In this document: in pieces, positions 40,856 through 51,300 of the stretch | Numbering within the stretch: the stretch's first letter is position 1 | Layout: each line of letters starts with the position of its first letter | Assembly: GCF_001428005.1 (NCBI RefSeq) | Contig: NZ_LMSB01000045.1 | Coordinates: forward strand, 62,001-126,000 | Length of the DNA stretch: 64,000 bases | Reading direction: 5' to 3' | Source of the DNA: Arthrobacter sp. Soil736 | Lineage (GTDB): Bacteria; Actinomycetota; Actinomycetes; Actinomycetales; Micrococcaceae | Translations under genes and position numbers: made by a program | The notes under the pieces: generated by a model | Seen by the model: only the letters and a program-made list of their open reading frames with translations | Database searches by the model: none | What the model was told of the DNA's origin: nothing

Positions 40856-43800
40856 ATGTCGTCTGGGTCCAGCGTGGAGGATCAGTCCCGTTCCTTGGGA
40901 GCCGAAGAGGGCTTCTTTGCGGACTACTATGAGCACCTCGCGGAGGAGGACGCCCGCGCGTATCCCCGTGAGCTTCTGACCGTCCGGGCTGACATGCACC
41001 GGCAGGTTGGAGCCATACGCCAGCCCGGAAAAGCAAACATCTCCATCGTCGATGAAACCGATCAAAGCGTGGTGTACATCGTCACTGATGACATGCCGTT
41101 CCTCGTGGACTCCGTCAACGCCGAGCTGGTCCGGCAGAATTCGGCCATTCACCTCGTACTCCACCCGATGTTTGTGGTCACGCGCAACCGCCAAAGCAAT
41201 GAGCTGGTCAAGGTGAACCGCGTGCCGTCGAACATCGGATTCTCCAGTGGCGATACGGCAGCGCTGCCCAGCCTGTCGCACCTGATTGCACAAGGCGACA
41301 ACGCCTCCCACATGGAGTCCTGGATTGCCGTGGAAATCGGCCGCGCGAGCGATGAAGCAAAGACGCAGCTGAGGGACGGCCTGGAACGTGTCCTCGGCGA
41401 CGTCCGCGCAGCGGTGGAAGACTGGCCGAAGATGCGCAACAAGGCACTGCAGATTGCACAGGGCCTGGACAAAGTGGCCCATGCCTCACAAATCGCTGAG
41501 ATCCGGCAGGCCCAGGACCTGCTGCGGTGGCTTGACGAAGGCAACTTCACTTTCCTGGGCTACCGGGAGTATGACCTCGTCAACGAGGCTGGCGAAGACG
41601 TTCTGGAACTCCGGGAGAGCAGCGGCCTCGGGCTCTTGCGCGCGCACGACGACACCCGCCACATCCAGCACCTCACTGATGCGGGCCGGCGGAAGGCACG
41701 GGAGAAGCGCGCCCTGGTCATCACGAAGGCAAATTCGCGCTCGACCGTGCACCGGCCCGCCTACCTCGACTACGTCGGCGTGAAGAGTTTTGACGCCGCT
41801 GGCAACGTGAACGGCGAACAGAGATTCATCGGGCTCTTTGCCACGAGCGCCTACACGGACTCCGTCAAGAACATCCCCATAGTCCGCGAAAAAGTCGACG
41901 CCGTTCTCCGCGGTGCGGGTTTTCCGCCCGATTCGCATTCCGGGAAGGACCTGCTGGGCATCCTGGAGACCTACCCCCGCGACGAACTCTTCCAGATCGA
42001 GATTCCCGACCTCGCCGCAACGGCCACCGGAATCCAGAGGCTGCAGGAACGCCGTCGGACACGGCTCTTCCTGCGTCCGGACATTTACGGAAGGTTCATG
42101 TCCGCCGTCGTGTACCTGCCGCGTGACCGGTACACAACGAATGTCCGGCTCCGGATTGAGCAGGAACTTCGCGAGACCTTCCATGCTGAGTCCATTGACT
42201 ATGAGGCGCGGATGACGGAATCGGCGCTCGCCCGCCTCTTCTTCCGGATCCGGCTGCCCAAGGGTGCCGATGTCAGCCATGTCAACGCTGATGCCCTCGA
42301 GAAGCGGCTGGTCCGGGCCGCGCGCTCCTGGGGCGAAGGAATCAGCGAGGTGCTGCGTGACCGGCGCGCTGATGACGGGACCAAGGAGCTTGCCGCCCTC
42401 TGGGCGGAGGCCTTCCCTGCCAGTTACCGGGTGGACTACGAGGTTGAGGACGCGCTCGAAGACATCACCCGGTTTGAAAAGTACGGGGCCGCAGCCGAGC
42501 GGATGACCGGGGCGACCCAGGAACGCCCCGGCGTCCACGTCTATCTGCCCGAGGGCGCGGGCGCAACACTCGAAGAGGACGCCCGGGTCAAGCTCTACAT
42601 GCTGGAGCCCAAGAGCCTGAGCCAGATCCTTCCTTACTTTCACAACCTGGGTCTCGAAGTGCTGGATGAGCGGCCCTTCGAGATCGAGACCGCTGACCGC
42701 AGAGACTTCTTCCTGTATGACCTGGGACTGAAGTACCCGGCCGGCGTAGAGCCGGTGTCCACCGGGCAACTGCTGGCGGATTCGTTCGGCGCGGCCGTTT
42801 CGGGAGCCGTTGAATCCGACAGCTTCGACCGGCTCGTGCTGCGTGAAGGCATGATGTGGCGGCAGATTGTTGTCCTGCGGGCCTACGCCAAATACATGAG
42901 GCAGATGGGCAACACCAACTCCTTTGAATTCATGGCAGACACGCTGCTATCCAACCCCGAGGTCACCCGCGGGCTCAGCGCTCTGTTCGAGGCACGATTC
43001 GATCCGGCGCTGACGGACCTGGAGCGGACTGAACGGCAGGAAAAAGTCCGCGCTGAGCTGTCGTCGTCCATCGAAGCGGTGGCGACGCTGGATGCGGACC
43101 GTGTCCTCCGGACGTTCACGAACCTGATCGAATCGACGCTCCGCACGAACTTCTACCAGGACAAGCCGTATGTGAGCTTCAAACTGGACCCTGCCAATAT
43201 CGAGGGCCTGCCCTTTCCCCGGCCCAAGTTTGAAATCTGGGTCTACTCGACGCGGGTCGAAGGCGTGCACCTGCGCTTCGGCAAGGTGGCGCGCGGCGGC
43301 CTCCGCTGGTCCGACCGGCGGGAGGACTTCCGGACGGAAATCCTGGGGCTGGTCAAGGCCCAGACGGTCAAGAACGCGGTCATCGTTCCGACGGGCGCCA
43401 AGGGAGGCTTCTTCGCCAAGCGGCTGCCCGATCCCGCAGCGGACAGGGCCGCGTGGATGGCCGAGGGCATCGAAAGCTACAAGACGTTCATCCGCGGATT
43501 GCTGGATCTCACCGACAACCTGGTCACGAGCGCCGACGGTGAACGGCTAGTGCCGCCCGGGGACGTCGTCCGGCACGACGACGACGACTCGTACCTGGTC
43601 GTCGCGGCGGACAAGGGCACGGCCACGTTCTCCGACATTGCGAACGGGCTCGCAGCAGAATACGGCTTCTGGCTGGGCGATGCCTTCGCCTCCGGCGGAT
43701 CGGTGGGGTATGACCACAAGGCGATGGGCATCACCGCCCGGGGCGCCTGGGAGTCGGTCAAGCGCCACTTCAGCGAGCTGGACCTGGATACCCAGTCCGA

Positions 43801-45709
43801 GCCGTTCACTGTGGTCGGGGTGGGCGACATGTCCGGTGACGTCTTTGGAAACGGGATGCTCCTCTCCAGGCACATCCGGCTGCTGGCCGCCTTCGACCAC
43901 CGGCATGTTTTCCTGGATCCGAACCCCGACGAGGCCAGTTCCTTCGCCGAACGGCAACGGCTCTTCGAGCTGCCGCGGTCGTCGTGGGATGACTACGACA
44001 AGGGGCTGATCAGCGAAGGAGGCGGTGTCTACCCGCGCCAGGCCAAGTCCATTCCGGTTTCCCCGCAGGTCCGCACCGCCCTCGGCCTTCCCGAGGACAC
44101 CACCCAGCTCAGCCCGCCTGAACTTCTGCGGGCCATCCTGCTTGCGCCGGCCGACCTGCTCTACAACGGTGGCATCGGCACCTACGTCAAGGCCAGCACC
44201 GAGACCCACGCCATGGTCGGCGACAAGGCCAACGACGCCATCCGGGTTGACGGACGCGACCTTCGCGTCAAGGTGGTGGGCGAAGGCGGAAACCTTGGCA
44301 TGACCCAGCGGGGGCGTATCGAGGCGGCGCTGCAGGGCGTCATCCTGAACACGGATGCCATTGACAACTCTGCAGGTGTCGACTGCTCGGACCACGAGGT
44401 CAACATCAAGATCTTCGTGGACCGGATGGTCGCCGCAGGCAAGCTCGACGCCGGCGAACGTGCCGGGTTCCTTTCGTCGATGACCGACGAAGTGGCGCGT
44501 CTCGTCCTGGAAGACAACATCGATCAGAACATCCTGCTGCTCAACGACCGTCAGAAGGTGGCGGAATGGAGCCCGAGCTACGAACGGCTGATGGACTGGC
44601 TGGAAAAGACGGCGGACCTCAACCGCGACCTTGAAGCCCTGCCTTCGACCGTCGCCCTCCGCGAGCGGCTCGAACAGGGGCAGGGGCTTACTTCTCCTGA
44701 GCTGTCCGTGCTCGCAGCCTATGCCAAGATCGAGCTGGCTACGGCGCTCCGCGACAGCGATCTCGCCGACGACCCCTGGTTCCGGCGGACGCTTCGGCAG
44801 TACTTCCCGAAGCAGCTCCGGGAACGGTTCGACGCCGAACTGGACACGCATCCGCTGCGCCGCGAAATCATTGCCACGGTCGTCGCCAACGACATGATCA
44901 ACATGGGCGGCATCACCTTCGCGTTCCGTACCATGGAGGAAACGTCGGCGAGTGAAGTCGCGGTGGCCAAGGCCTTCGTTGCCCTCCGCGAGGTTTACGA
45001 GCTGGACATCATGGTGTCCGAACTCAATGACCTTCCGGCGTCATTCCCCACCGAACACTGGAGCACGGTCCACCTCGACATCCGGAGGCTCCTGGACCGG
45101 GCCGTCCGCTGGGTTCTGGGCCAGGAAACCGCCTCCCGCCCCATCGCCGACATCGTCGACGAGTTCAAGCCGCTCATGGATCCGATGCGTGCCCGGCTCC
45201 TGGACTATGTGCGCGGCGACGACCGCGACCGGGTGGCCGCATGGCTTGAAAAGGCACGGGCTTGGGGGCTTCCTGAAGACCTTGCCCACCGCTGGGCCGA
45301 ACTCTTTGAGAGCTTTGTCCTCCTGGACATTGCGAAGATCGCCCACTCCCGCAAGGAGTCGGCGGAAGACATCGCCCACGTGTACTACACGGTGTTTAAC
45401 CGCTTCCATGCCGACTCCCTGCTCGAAAGGATCAGTTCCCTGCCGCGGGCGGACCGGTGGCAGGCGCTTGCGCGCGCCGCGTTGCGGGACGACCTGTACT
45501 CGACTGTGTCGGACATGACGACGGCGGTGCTTGAGTCCACTGACGCGAGCTTGCCGGCCGAGGATCGGCTCAAGGCGTGGGAGGCACTGAACGCGGAGCA
45601 ACTGGGACGGGCGAAGAGCATGTTCGACGAGGTCAATGCCCTCGAAGCGGACGATATGGCGTCGCTGTCGGTAGCATTGAGGCTCTTGAGGTCAATCGTC
45701 CGACGCTAG
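40856..45709 (+). CDS. gdh: NAD-specific glutamate dehydrogenase, large (L_180) class
   Basis: 1617 residues, the length of the 180-kDa class known from Streptomyces and mycobacteria. It converts glutamate to 2-oxoglutarate and ammonium with NAD. The N-terminal ~650 residues are the regulatory ACT-like part; the catalytic part shows FGKVARGGLRWSDRREDFRT, VPTGAKGGFFAKRLP (catalytic lysine) and VVGVGDMSGDVFGNGM, then the nucleotide-binding VVGEGGNLGMTQRGRIEAA. The ATG at 40856 has GGAGG about ten bases upstream. It is 58 bp after the ATPase gene and is probably a separate unit. Confidence 0.96.
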   Translation: MSSGSSVEDQSRSLGAEEGFFADYYEHLAEEDARAYPRELLTVRADMHRQVGAIRQPGKANISIVDETDQSVVYIVTDDMPFLVDSVNAELVRQNSAIHLVLHPMFVVTRNRQSNELVKVNRVPSNIGFSSGDTAALPSLSHLIAQGDNASHMESWIAVEIGRASDEAKTQLRDGLERVLGDVRAAVEDWPKMRNKALQIAQGLDKVAHASQIAEIRQAQDLLRWLDEGNFTFLGYREYDLVNEAGEDVLELRESSGLGLLRAHDDTRHIQHLTDAGRRKAREKRALVITKANSRSTVHRPAYLDYVGVKSFDAAGNVNGEQRFIGLFATSAYTDSVKNIPIVREKVDAVLRGAGFPPDSHSGKDLLGILETYPRDELFQIEIPDLAATATGIQRLQERRRTRLFLRPDIYGRFMSAVVYLPRDRYTTNVRLRIEQELRETFHAESIDYEARMTESALARLFFRIRLPKGADVSHVNADALEKRLVRAARSWGEGISEVLRDRRADDGTKELAALWAEAFPASYRVDYEVEDALEDITRFEKYGAAAERMTGATQERPGVHVYLPEGAGATLEEDARVKLYMLEPKSLSQILPYFHNLGLEVLDERPFEIETADRRDFFLYDLGLKYPAGVEPVSTGQLLADSFGAAVSGAVESDSFDRLVLREGMMWRQIVVLRAYAKYMRQMGNTNSFEFMADTLLSNPEVTRGLSALFEARFDPALTDLERTERQEKVRAELSSSIEAVATLDADRVLRTFTNLIESTLRTNFYQDKPYVSFKLDPANIEGLPFPRPKFEIWVYSTRVEGVHLRFGKVARGGLRWSDRREDFRTEILGLVKAQTVKNAVIVPTGAKGGFFAKRLPDPAADRAAWMAEGIESYKTFIRGLLDLTDNLVTSADGERLVPPGDVVRHDDDDSYLVVAADKGTATFSDIANGLAAEYGFWLGDAFASGGSVGYDHKAMGITARGAWESVKRHFSELDLDTQSEPFTVVGVGDMSGDVFGNGMLLSRHIRLLAAFDHRHVFLDPNPDEASSFAERQRLFELPRSSWDDYDKGLISEGGGVYPRQAKSIPVSPQVRTALGLPEDTTQLSPPELLRAILLAPADLLYNGGIGTYVKASTETHAMVGDKANDAIRVDGRDLRVKVVGEGGNLGMTQRGRIEAALQGVILNTDAIDNSAGVDCSDHEVNIKIFVDRMVAAGKLDAGERAGFLSSMTDEVARLVLEDNIDQNILLLNDRQKVAEWSPSYERLMDWLEKTADLNRDLEALPSTVALRERLEQGQGLTSPELSVLAAYAKIELATALRDSDLADDPWFRRTLRQYFPKQLRERFDAELDTHPLRREIIATVVANDMINMGGITFAFRTMEETSASEVAVAKAFVALREVYELDIMVSELNDLPASFPTEHWSTVHLDIRRLLDRAVRWVLGQETASRPIADIVDEFKPLMDPMRARLLDYVRGDDRDRVAAWLEKARAWGLPEDLAHRWAELFESFVLLDIAKIAHSRKESAEDIAHVYYTVFNRFHADSLLERISSLPRADRWQALARAALRDDLYSTVSDMTTAVLESTDASLPAEDRLKAWEALNAEQLGRAKSMFDEVNALEADDMASLSVALRLLRSIVRR

Positions 45710-45741
45710 GCATTGGCACGGCGTCGAAAACTGGAGGTGCA

Positions 45742-47211
45742 GTGGCAATCTTTACGGACCCCATCAGGGAACATGCTGATTTCGGGCCGGGGGATGCCGA
45801 GTGGCTGCACCTCCTGGTGGGCGACTGGCAAATGGTGGCCGACCTCGCATTTGCCGACCTCGCCCTCTGGTTTCCGCATCCGGATTACGGCTACGTGGCA
45901 CTGGCCCACGTGCGGCCCTCCACGACGCATACGGTGTTCCATGCCGACTTCGTCGGGGAGGGCATCCGGTCGGATCTTCAGCCGCTGGTCGACAAAGCAT
46001 GGGCCAGCCGCACTATAGAGCGTTCCAGTGAGACCAACTGGAGCAGCGACATGGCGTTGCGGGTGGAGGCGGTGCCGATGGTCAGGAACGGCCGCACCCT
46101 GGCCGTGGTCACCTCCCACATGGATCTCTCCAGTTCGCGGATGCCGTCCCGGCTTGAGCTGACGTACCGCCAGTGCGCCTATGACCTGCTCCGGATGGGC
46201 ACACTGGGCCTCTGGCCCGACTTCGCCTCACCCACGGGCTCCCGCCGCGGGGCGCCCCGCGTGGGCGACGGTCTGATCCGCCTGGATGCCGAGGGGATCG
46301 TGCAGTATGCGAGCCCGAACGGGGTGTCCGCATTCCGGCGCCTCGGCGACGGTGAATCGCTGGAAGGCCGCTCGCTGGCGGAAGTCACCACAGGATTGCT
46401 GAGGGACCGGCGCATGGTGGATGAGACCCTGCCGCTCGTCGTCACCGGACGGATGCCGTGGCGCAGCGAGATTGAATCCCGGGGCGTCAGCCTGTCGCTT
46501 CGCGCCATTCCGCTCCGCGATGAGCAGCAGCGGTTCGGGGCGCTGGTCCTGTGCCGCGACGTGTCCGAGCTGAGGCGCCGTGAGATGGAACTCGTCACCA
46601 AGGACGCCACCATCCGGGAGATCCACCACCGCGTGAAGAACAACCTGCAGACCGTAGCTGCGCTGTTGCGGATGCAGTCCCGCCGGATGGTCAGTGATGA
46701 AGCAAAGCAGGGGCTTGAGCAGGCGATGCGGCGCGTGGCGACGATTGCGCTGGTCCACGAGACGCTGTCACAGGGCCTGACCCAGAGCGTTGATTTTGAT
46801 GAGCTGATCGGACGGCAGTTCCGTCTCTCAGCCGAAGTGGCCTCGCCGTCCCAGCAGGTCAGGACGCAGAGGTCGGGGGTTTTCGGTGAGCTTCCCAGCG
46901 ACTTTGCCACTCCCTTGGCGCTCGTGATCAACGAGCTGGTGACAAACGCCGTCGAGCACGGACTGGAAGGGCGGACCGGGACGGTCTGGCTTCTCGCCGA
47001 CCGTTCGGCAGGCGACGACGGCGAGGAGCTGCTGACCGTCACCGTGGCCGACGACGGTGTTGGCTTGCCGGACACGCCGCACGTGGAGGGCCTTGGGCTT
47101 CAGATTGTCCGTACTCTGGTCACCAGTGAGCTGGGGGGCACCATCCAGTGGAAGGCCCGTGAGGGCGGCGGTACGGCGGTCCAGATAGTCCTCAGCCTCG
47201 CAAGCCGCTGA
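45742..47211 (+). CDS. pdtaS: PdtaS-like sensor histidine kinase
   Basis: 489 residues, soluble. An N-terminal GAF-like domain (1-150), a PAS domain (about 165-285; GLIRLDAEGIVQYASPNGVS) and a HisKA_2 core follow. The phosphoacceptor lies in the HH pair 295-296 of REIHHRVKNNLQTVAALLRM; the ATPase part has LALVINELVTNAVEHGLEG and TVADDGVGLP. In mycobacteria PdtaS (Rv3220c) signals to the RNA-binding antiterminator PdtaR; whiB1 lies beside it there too, as here. No pdtaR in the window. GTG 45742 is chosen by the ribosome binding site GGAGG and family start. Confidence 0.9.
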   Translation: MAIFTDPIREHADFGPGDAEWLHLLVGDWQMVADLAFADLALWFPHPDYGYVALAHVRPSTTHTVFHADFVGEGIRSDLQPLVDKAWASRTIERSSETNWSSDMALRVEAVPMVRNGRTLAVVTSHMDLSSSRMPSRLELTYRQCAYDLLRMGTLGLWPDFASPTGSRRGAPRVGDGLIRLDAEGIVQYASPNGVSAFRRLGDGESLEGRSLAEVTTGLLRDRRMVDETLPLVVTGRMPWRSEIESRGVSLSLRAIPLRDEQQRFGALVLCRDVSELRRREMELVTKDATIREIHHRVKNNLQTVAALLRMQSRRMVSDEAKQGLEQAMRRVATIALVHETLSQGLTQSVDFDELIGRQFRLSAEVASPSQQVRTQRSGVFGELPSDFATPLALVINELVTNAVEHGLEGRTGTVWLLADRSAGDDGEELLTVTVADDGVGLPDTPHVEGLGLQIVRTLVTSELGGTIQWKAREGGGTAVQIVLSLASR

Positions 47212-47242
47212 GGCGCGCGCCCCGCGGCGAGTAAAAATCCAC

Positions 47243-47282
47243 AAAAAGCGACGGCCGCGGACCTTGGGTCCGCGGCCGTCGC
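47243..47282 (-). terminator. Strong terminator between pdtaS and whiB1
   Basis: A perfect 16-bp stem (GCGACGGCCGCGGACC / GGTCCGCGGCCGTCGC) with a 3-nt loop at 47248-47282. AAAAA before it on the plus strand becomes a U-run for minus-strand transcription, so it ends whiB1; it may also stop pdtaS reading. Confidence 0.88.
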
Positions 47283-47303
47283 CGAATCTGTTGAAGTGCC
47301 GTA

Positions 47304-47552
47304 CTAGGAAGCGCGGCGGGCGCGGGCCGCCCGGCGCTTCAGCGCCCGGCGCTCGTCCTCGCTCATGCCGCCCCAGACACCGGCGTCCTGGCCGGACTCC
47401 AATGCCCACTGCAAACATGTGTCCACGACGGGGCACCTGCGGCAAACGCTCTTGGCCTCCTCAATCTGGAGAAGCGCCGGCCCGGTGTTGCCGACCGGGA
47501 AGAAAAGCTCCGGGTCCTTGTCGAGACACGCTGCGCGGTTACGCCAATCCAT
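47304..47552 (-). CDS. whiB1: WhiB1 iron-sulfur transcription factor
   Basis: 82 residues. Cysteines C9, C37, C40 and C46 ligate a [4Fe-4S] cluster; the turn VWGGMSEDER (59-68) and the basic end LKRRAARARRAS bind sigma factor and DNA. The sequence, from MDWRNRAACLDKDPELFFPV on, is near that of mycobacterial WhiB1, a nitric-oxide-sensitive essential regulator that binds sigma A. A near-consensus CRP box lies 41-56 bp upstream. whiB1 of M. tuberculosis is also known to be CRP-controlled. Confidence 0.95.
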   Translation of the reverse strand: MDWRNRAACLDKDPELFFPVGNTGPALLQIEEAKSVCRRCPVVDTCLQWALESGQDAGVWGGMSEDERRALKRRAARARRAS

Positions 47553-47592
47553 GCTGATCAGTCACTCCATTCCTGGGAAGTCATTTGCCACT

Positions 47593-47608
47593 TGTGAAAA
47601 TATTCACT
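47593..47608 (-). promoter_or_regulatory. CRP-type box upstream of whiB1
   Basis: TGTGAAAATATTCACT on the plus strand fits TGTGA-N6-TCACA at nine of ten positions. It lies 41-56 bp before the whiB1 start, a normal place for CRP/FNR-type control. Confidence 0.65.
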
Positions 47609-47798
47609 AGGGCCTACATAGGAAAGGGGCCCCGAGGGCCCCCTTGGTCATCTGGATCAAGCGTTTCATGTTAACGCTGTGTAAACAAGGGGTAGTGGTG
47701 CACGAAATCCCCCGGAAACGTGAGCGATGCATCACACCCTGCATCGCGCCGGAGGGCTGCCCCCACCGTCAGTTGACTATGTCGGGTAGTGTGCCAGT

Positions 47799-48296
47799 GT
47801 GTCAAGACCCCCAGGTGGCCCCTCCGATCCGTCCCCCGAGCCCGAAGGCAGCGGCTTTCCCGACCGTGAAAGCGGCTCGGAGCGGCCCGCGTACGCCGGG
47901 CCAAGGCCGCGGGCGGTCGCGATCATTTCGGCGATCGTTGCAGCCGAGGCCGCGGCACTGTTGGCCGCCGCCGCCTGGTACGGTTTCCAGCTCGTGGCCG
48001 GAGCGCCGGTCCTGTCCTTCTGGGGGGCCGTGTTTACGCTTGCCCTGCTGTTGGCATTCGCTTCCTGGTTGTCGGCCGTTGCCGTGTTTCTGTACCGGGG
48101 CTTCCGCTGGCCGAGGGCGGGTGCCCTGGTGGCCCAGCTGTTCGTGCTGACCATCGGCTTCCCCACGCTCACCGGCGGCTATCCGCTGGCAGGAGCAGCG
48201 ATGCTCATCCCCGCGGCGGTCGCCATCGTGCTCCTGTTCGACAAGCGCGTCATCAGCTTCGCCTCCCGTGCCGCCGGTGCGCCCCCCGCGCTTTGA
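47799..48296 (+). CDS. Small integral membrane protein, hypothetical
   Basis: 165 residues. A hydrophilic head of ~36 residues rich in Pro, Ser and Gly is followed by four helices: VAIISAIVAAEAAALLAAAAW, FWGAVFTLALLLAFASWLSA, ALVAQLFVLTIGFPTLTG, AGAAMLIPAAVAIVLLF. The layout is common in actinobacteria and has no known function. GTG at 47799 lies six bases after TAGTGT (47787-47792), suggesting a leaderless message; no ribosome binding site is seen. Confidence 0.75.
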   Translation: MSRPPGGPSDPSPEPEGSGFPDRESGSERPAYAGPRPRAVAIISAIVAAEAAALLAAAAWYGFQLVAGAPVLSFWGAVFTLALLLAFASWLSAVAVFLYRGFRWPRAGALVAQLFVLTIGFPTLTGGYPLAGAAMLIPAAVAIVLLFDKRVISFASRAAGAPPAL

Positions 48297-48381
48297 GCCC
48301 GGGCCCGGCACGGCGACTGGAACGGTGACTGCGCGAGCGATGAGTCAGGGCTGATTGAGCGTGCCGGCGGCCCCTCCGGAT

Positions 48382-51300
48382 TCATCCGACAGCCGGCGGC
48401 CCTCCGGCTGACGGCCCGCCCGCTGACAGCTCCTCTGGACGGCACGCGGCAAGCTGAACCGCCATTGCCCTGCCGTCCGCGAGGAGGACGGCGCGTCCCG
48501 GGGGAGGATTCGGTTCCAGCTCATGCCTCAGCCCGAAAAGGTCGCCGTCCATGGGACTGCGCGGCGCAATCAGGATGCCGCTGCCGCAATTGCGGGCGGC
48601 CAGGGCAAGCGGGACGCGCTGCACCAGGGCCGGGCCGAAGCCGGCAGCCATGACGACAGTCCGGCCCAAGGCATTCAGCTCCAGCAACAGCTGGTGGGTG
48701 GCGGCAGGCAGCAGGTCTGCGTCGTCCACGACCAATACCGCATCCTTGGCAAGCACGCCCTTGGCGGCCGCAGCATGGGTCTCCGCCCAGTAGTCGGCCG
48801 GGTTTACCCCCGGGGCCGGGAGCAGCCAGCCCGCCACCCCCGGATTGAGGGCCGGCACCGTACGCAGAAATGACGACTTCCCCGAACCGGCCGCGCCCAG
48901 GACGGCAAGGGCGCCGCCGCACGGAACCCGCACGGAGACGGGAGCCAGCTCATCCCCACCCACGCCGATCCACAGCTTCAGGTTTCGCGCGCGCCCCGTC
49001 TGCCCCGCATCAGGAGTGTCCGGACCGGGCGTGCCCTTCGGGCTGCGAATCCGGGCGAGCAGCTCCGCCAGCGGGACGTGCAGGGGCAGGGGATCCACTC
49101 TGAAAGGCCTCGTGCGGGGGGACTCCTGCGGCAGGACTTCGGGGCCGGGCAGGCCATCGCGCGTGTAGAGCTGGCAGACGCTGCGCCGGTTCCCCGCGAG
49201 CGCACCGATCGCGACGGCGCGGCCGGGGACCGCCGGAACTTCAGGCATCTTCGGCCACGCCAGCCTGCTCTCTTCGGTGGCGCCTCGCGGAAAGTAGATC
49301 CGGTTGGGGACGGCGGAAAGGAAACGTGCGGTCACAAGCTCACGGTCTCCTGAAACGATGACGGCAATGCCGGCGCCGAGCCCGTCCCGGACCAAGCCGT
49401 GAACCAGGTCCTCGGCCCACAGCAGCTGGCCCGCCCGCAATGCGGAAACCCACGAGCCCCAGCCCGAAATCGCCAGTACCAGGGGAGTTGCCGGTATGGT
49501 CGCCGTCTGGCTCAGCCGCCGTGACATTTCTTCGCTCAGCCGTTCCAGGACCCGCACGCCACGGCGCAAGTCATGGAGATTGACGACCGCGCCGGCCCGG
49601 CACGAAGACGCCAGCGCGGCGTACGAGCCGTCGGCATCGAGGACGTAGAGGTGCGACTCCGTTGAATGGGTCACGAGCTGATCCAATGTGAGGGATAGTG
49701 CGTCGGCGGGATCAGCTGAGGTGCCGCCGATCAAGGCCAGATGGCCATCGGTCCCGGGACGCCAGTTGAGCCCGGCGAGGCGCTGTTCCTCGGGCAGGTC
49801 CAGCCACCCCAGCTCCAGGCACCAGCCGTCACCCCGCGGTGCCGTGGCGTCCGGCAGATCACCGGCGGGCCCGGCAGCCGCCGTCCCGTTCCTTCCCCGG
49901 GGCGGACAGGGCAGTACGTCGGGGAGCGGCATCGCCACGGGGCTGCGGACCGCGGCGCCGCCCAGCGCTTCCCACAGTGAACCTGTCAACGCCGCAATCG
50001 GCGTCACCGCTGCGGCCGGAGTCTGCGGCGGTGCTGCAGTCCCGTCGCCGGCAGCCGCCGACGCCGGCATCTCCAGCGCCTCGCAGGTCCGCAGCACGGT
50101 GACTTCGCAATCCCGCGCATCGGGTGGAGCGCCTGAGAGGCTCGCCGACTGAAACTCCTCCGGGGCTTCGGTTCCGCGCGCCAGAAACGCCCGGCCTGGC
50201 GTTTCAACGGCAATGCCGGCCGCGGCGTTGGTTCCTATGACGTCGGCAGACTCGTGGGCGGACTGCATGCGGAGGGCGATGCTGGTGGTGACGTTGGCAC
50301 GGATATCTGCCGTGAGCGCGCCCTGCGGCCGCTGGGTAGCCATGACCAGGTGAATCCCCAGCGACCGGCCGATGGCCGCGATCCTCATCAACTCGCTCAG
50401 CGACTCCGGCGCATCCTCCACGAGGATCCGAAACTCGTCGATGATGAGGATCAGCTGGGGGAGCGGGTGCTCGTCGGCCGCCTTTGACAGTCGATAGGCT
50501 GCCAGGTCGGGAGCAGCGGCCGCGGCCAGCATTTGCTCCCGCCGGCGGACCTCGGCGCGCAGCGATACCAGCGTGCGATCGAGTTCGCCCCTGGTTAGGT
50601 CCGTGAGCATGCCCACACAGTGGGGCAGGGCCGCCAACGGACCCAGCCCGGACCCGCCCTTGAAGTCGAAGAAAAGGACATTCACCCGGTCCGGCGGGAA
50701 GCTGAGGGCCAAAGCCGCGGTAAGGGTCCGGAGCAATTCCGACTTCCCGGATCCGGTGGTGCCCGCGATGAGCACATGCGGACCGCCGGCCTCCAGATCC
50801 AGGAGCCGCACACCGTTGGCGCTGCGACCGATGGGAACAGTCAGGCCCGGCATCAGCCGGCCGCCGGCCCAGCGCTGGGCCGTTCCGGCCGCAGACGCCT
50901 CCAGAATGTCGGTGAGCGGACACGTGGCCGGCAGGGACGCGCCAGAATGTGGGGCACCTTCATGGGCGTGGCCGGATTGCCGGCAGTAGCGGTCGAAGAC
51001 ATTGAGCGGAACAAGATCGGGAACGAACCGCCGGGTTGATCCAGCGGAGCGAAACCAGGCCCGGCGCTCGCCGAGTTCAATATCGGTGTCCGCCGGGCGC
51101 GCACCGCGGTCCGTGAAGTGGATCAGCCGCCAGCCATGCCGCCGTGCGCCCTCGATCAGCCCGGCATCGGAAATGCTGGTCGCCGTGCTGCCGGCGATCA
51201 GGAGCACCCCCGGAACGCCTGCCGCAGCGGGATCGTCCGCCAGGACCGCCGCTGTGATCCCGGCCGCCGCATGCAGGGTGACGGCCGGCAGGTACCGCGC

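Noticed and set aside
47624..47645. GGGGCCC/GGGCCCC hairpin in the whiB1 upstream spacer as a terminator
   Set aside because: It lies between divergent genes where no transcript needs ending and has no T-run; kept only as a GC-rich palindrome.
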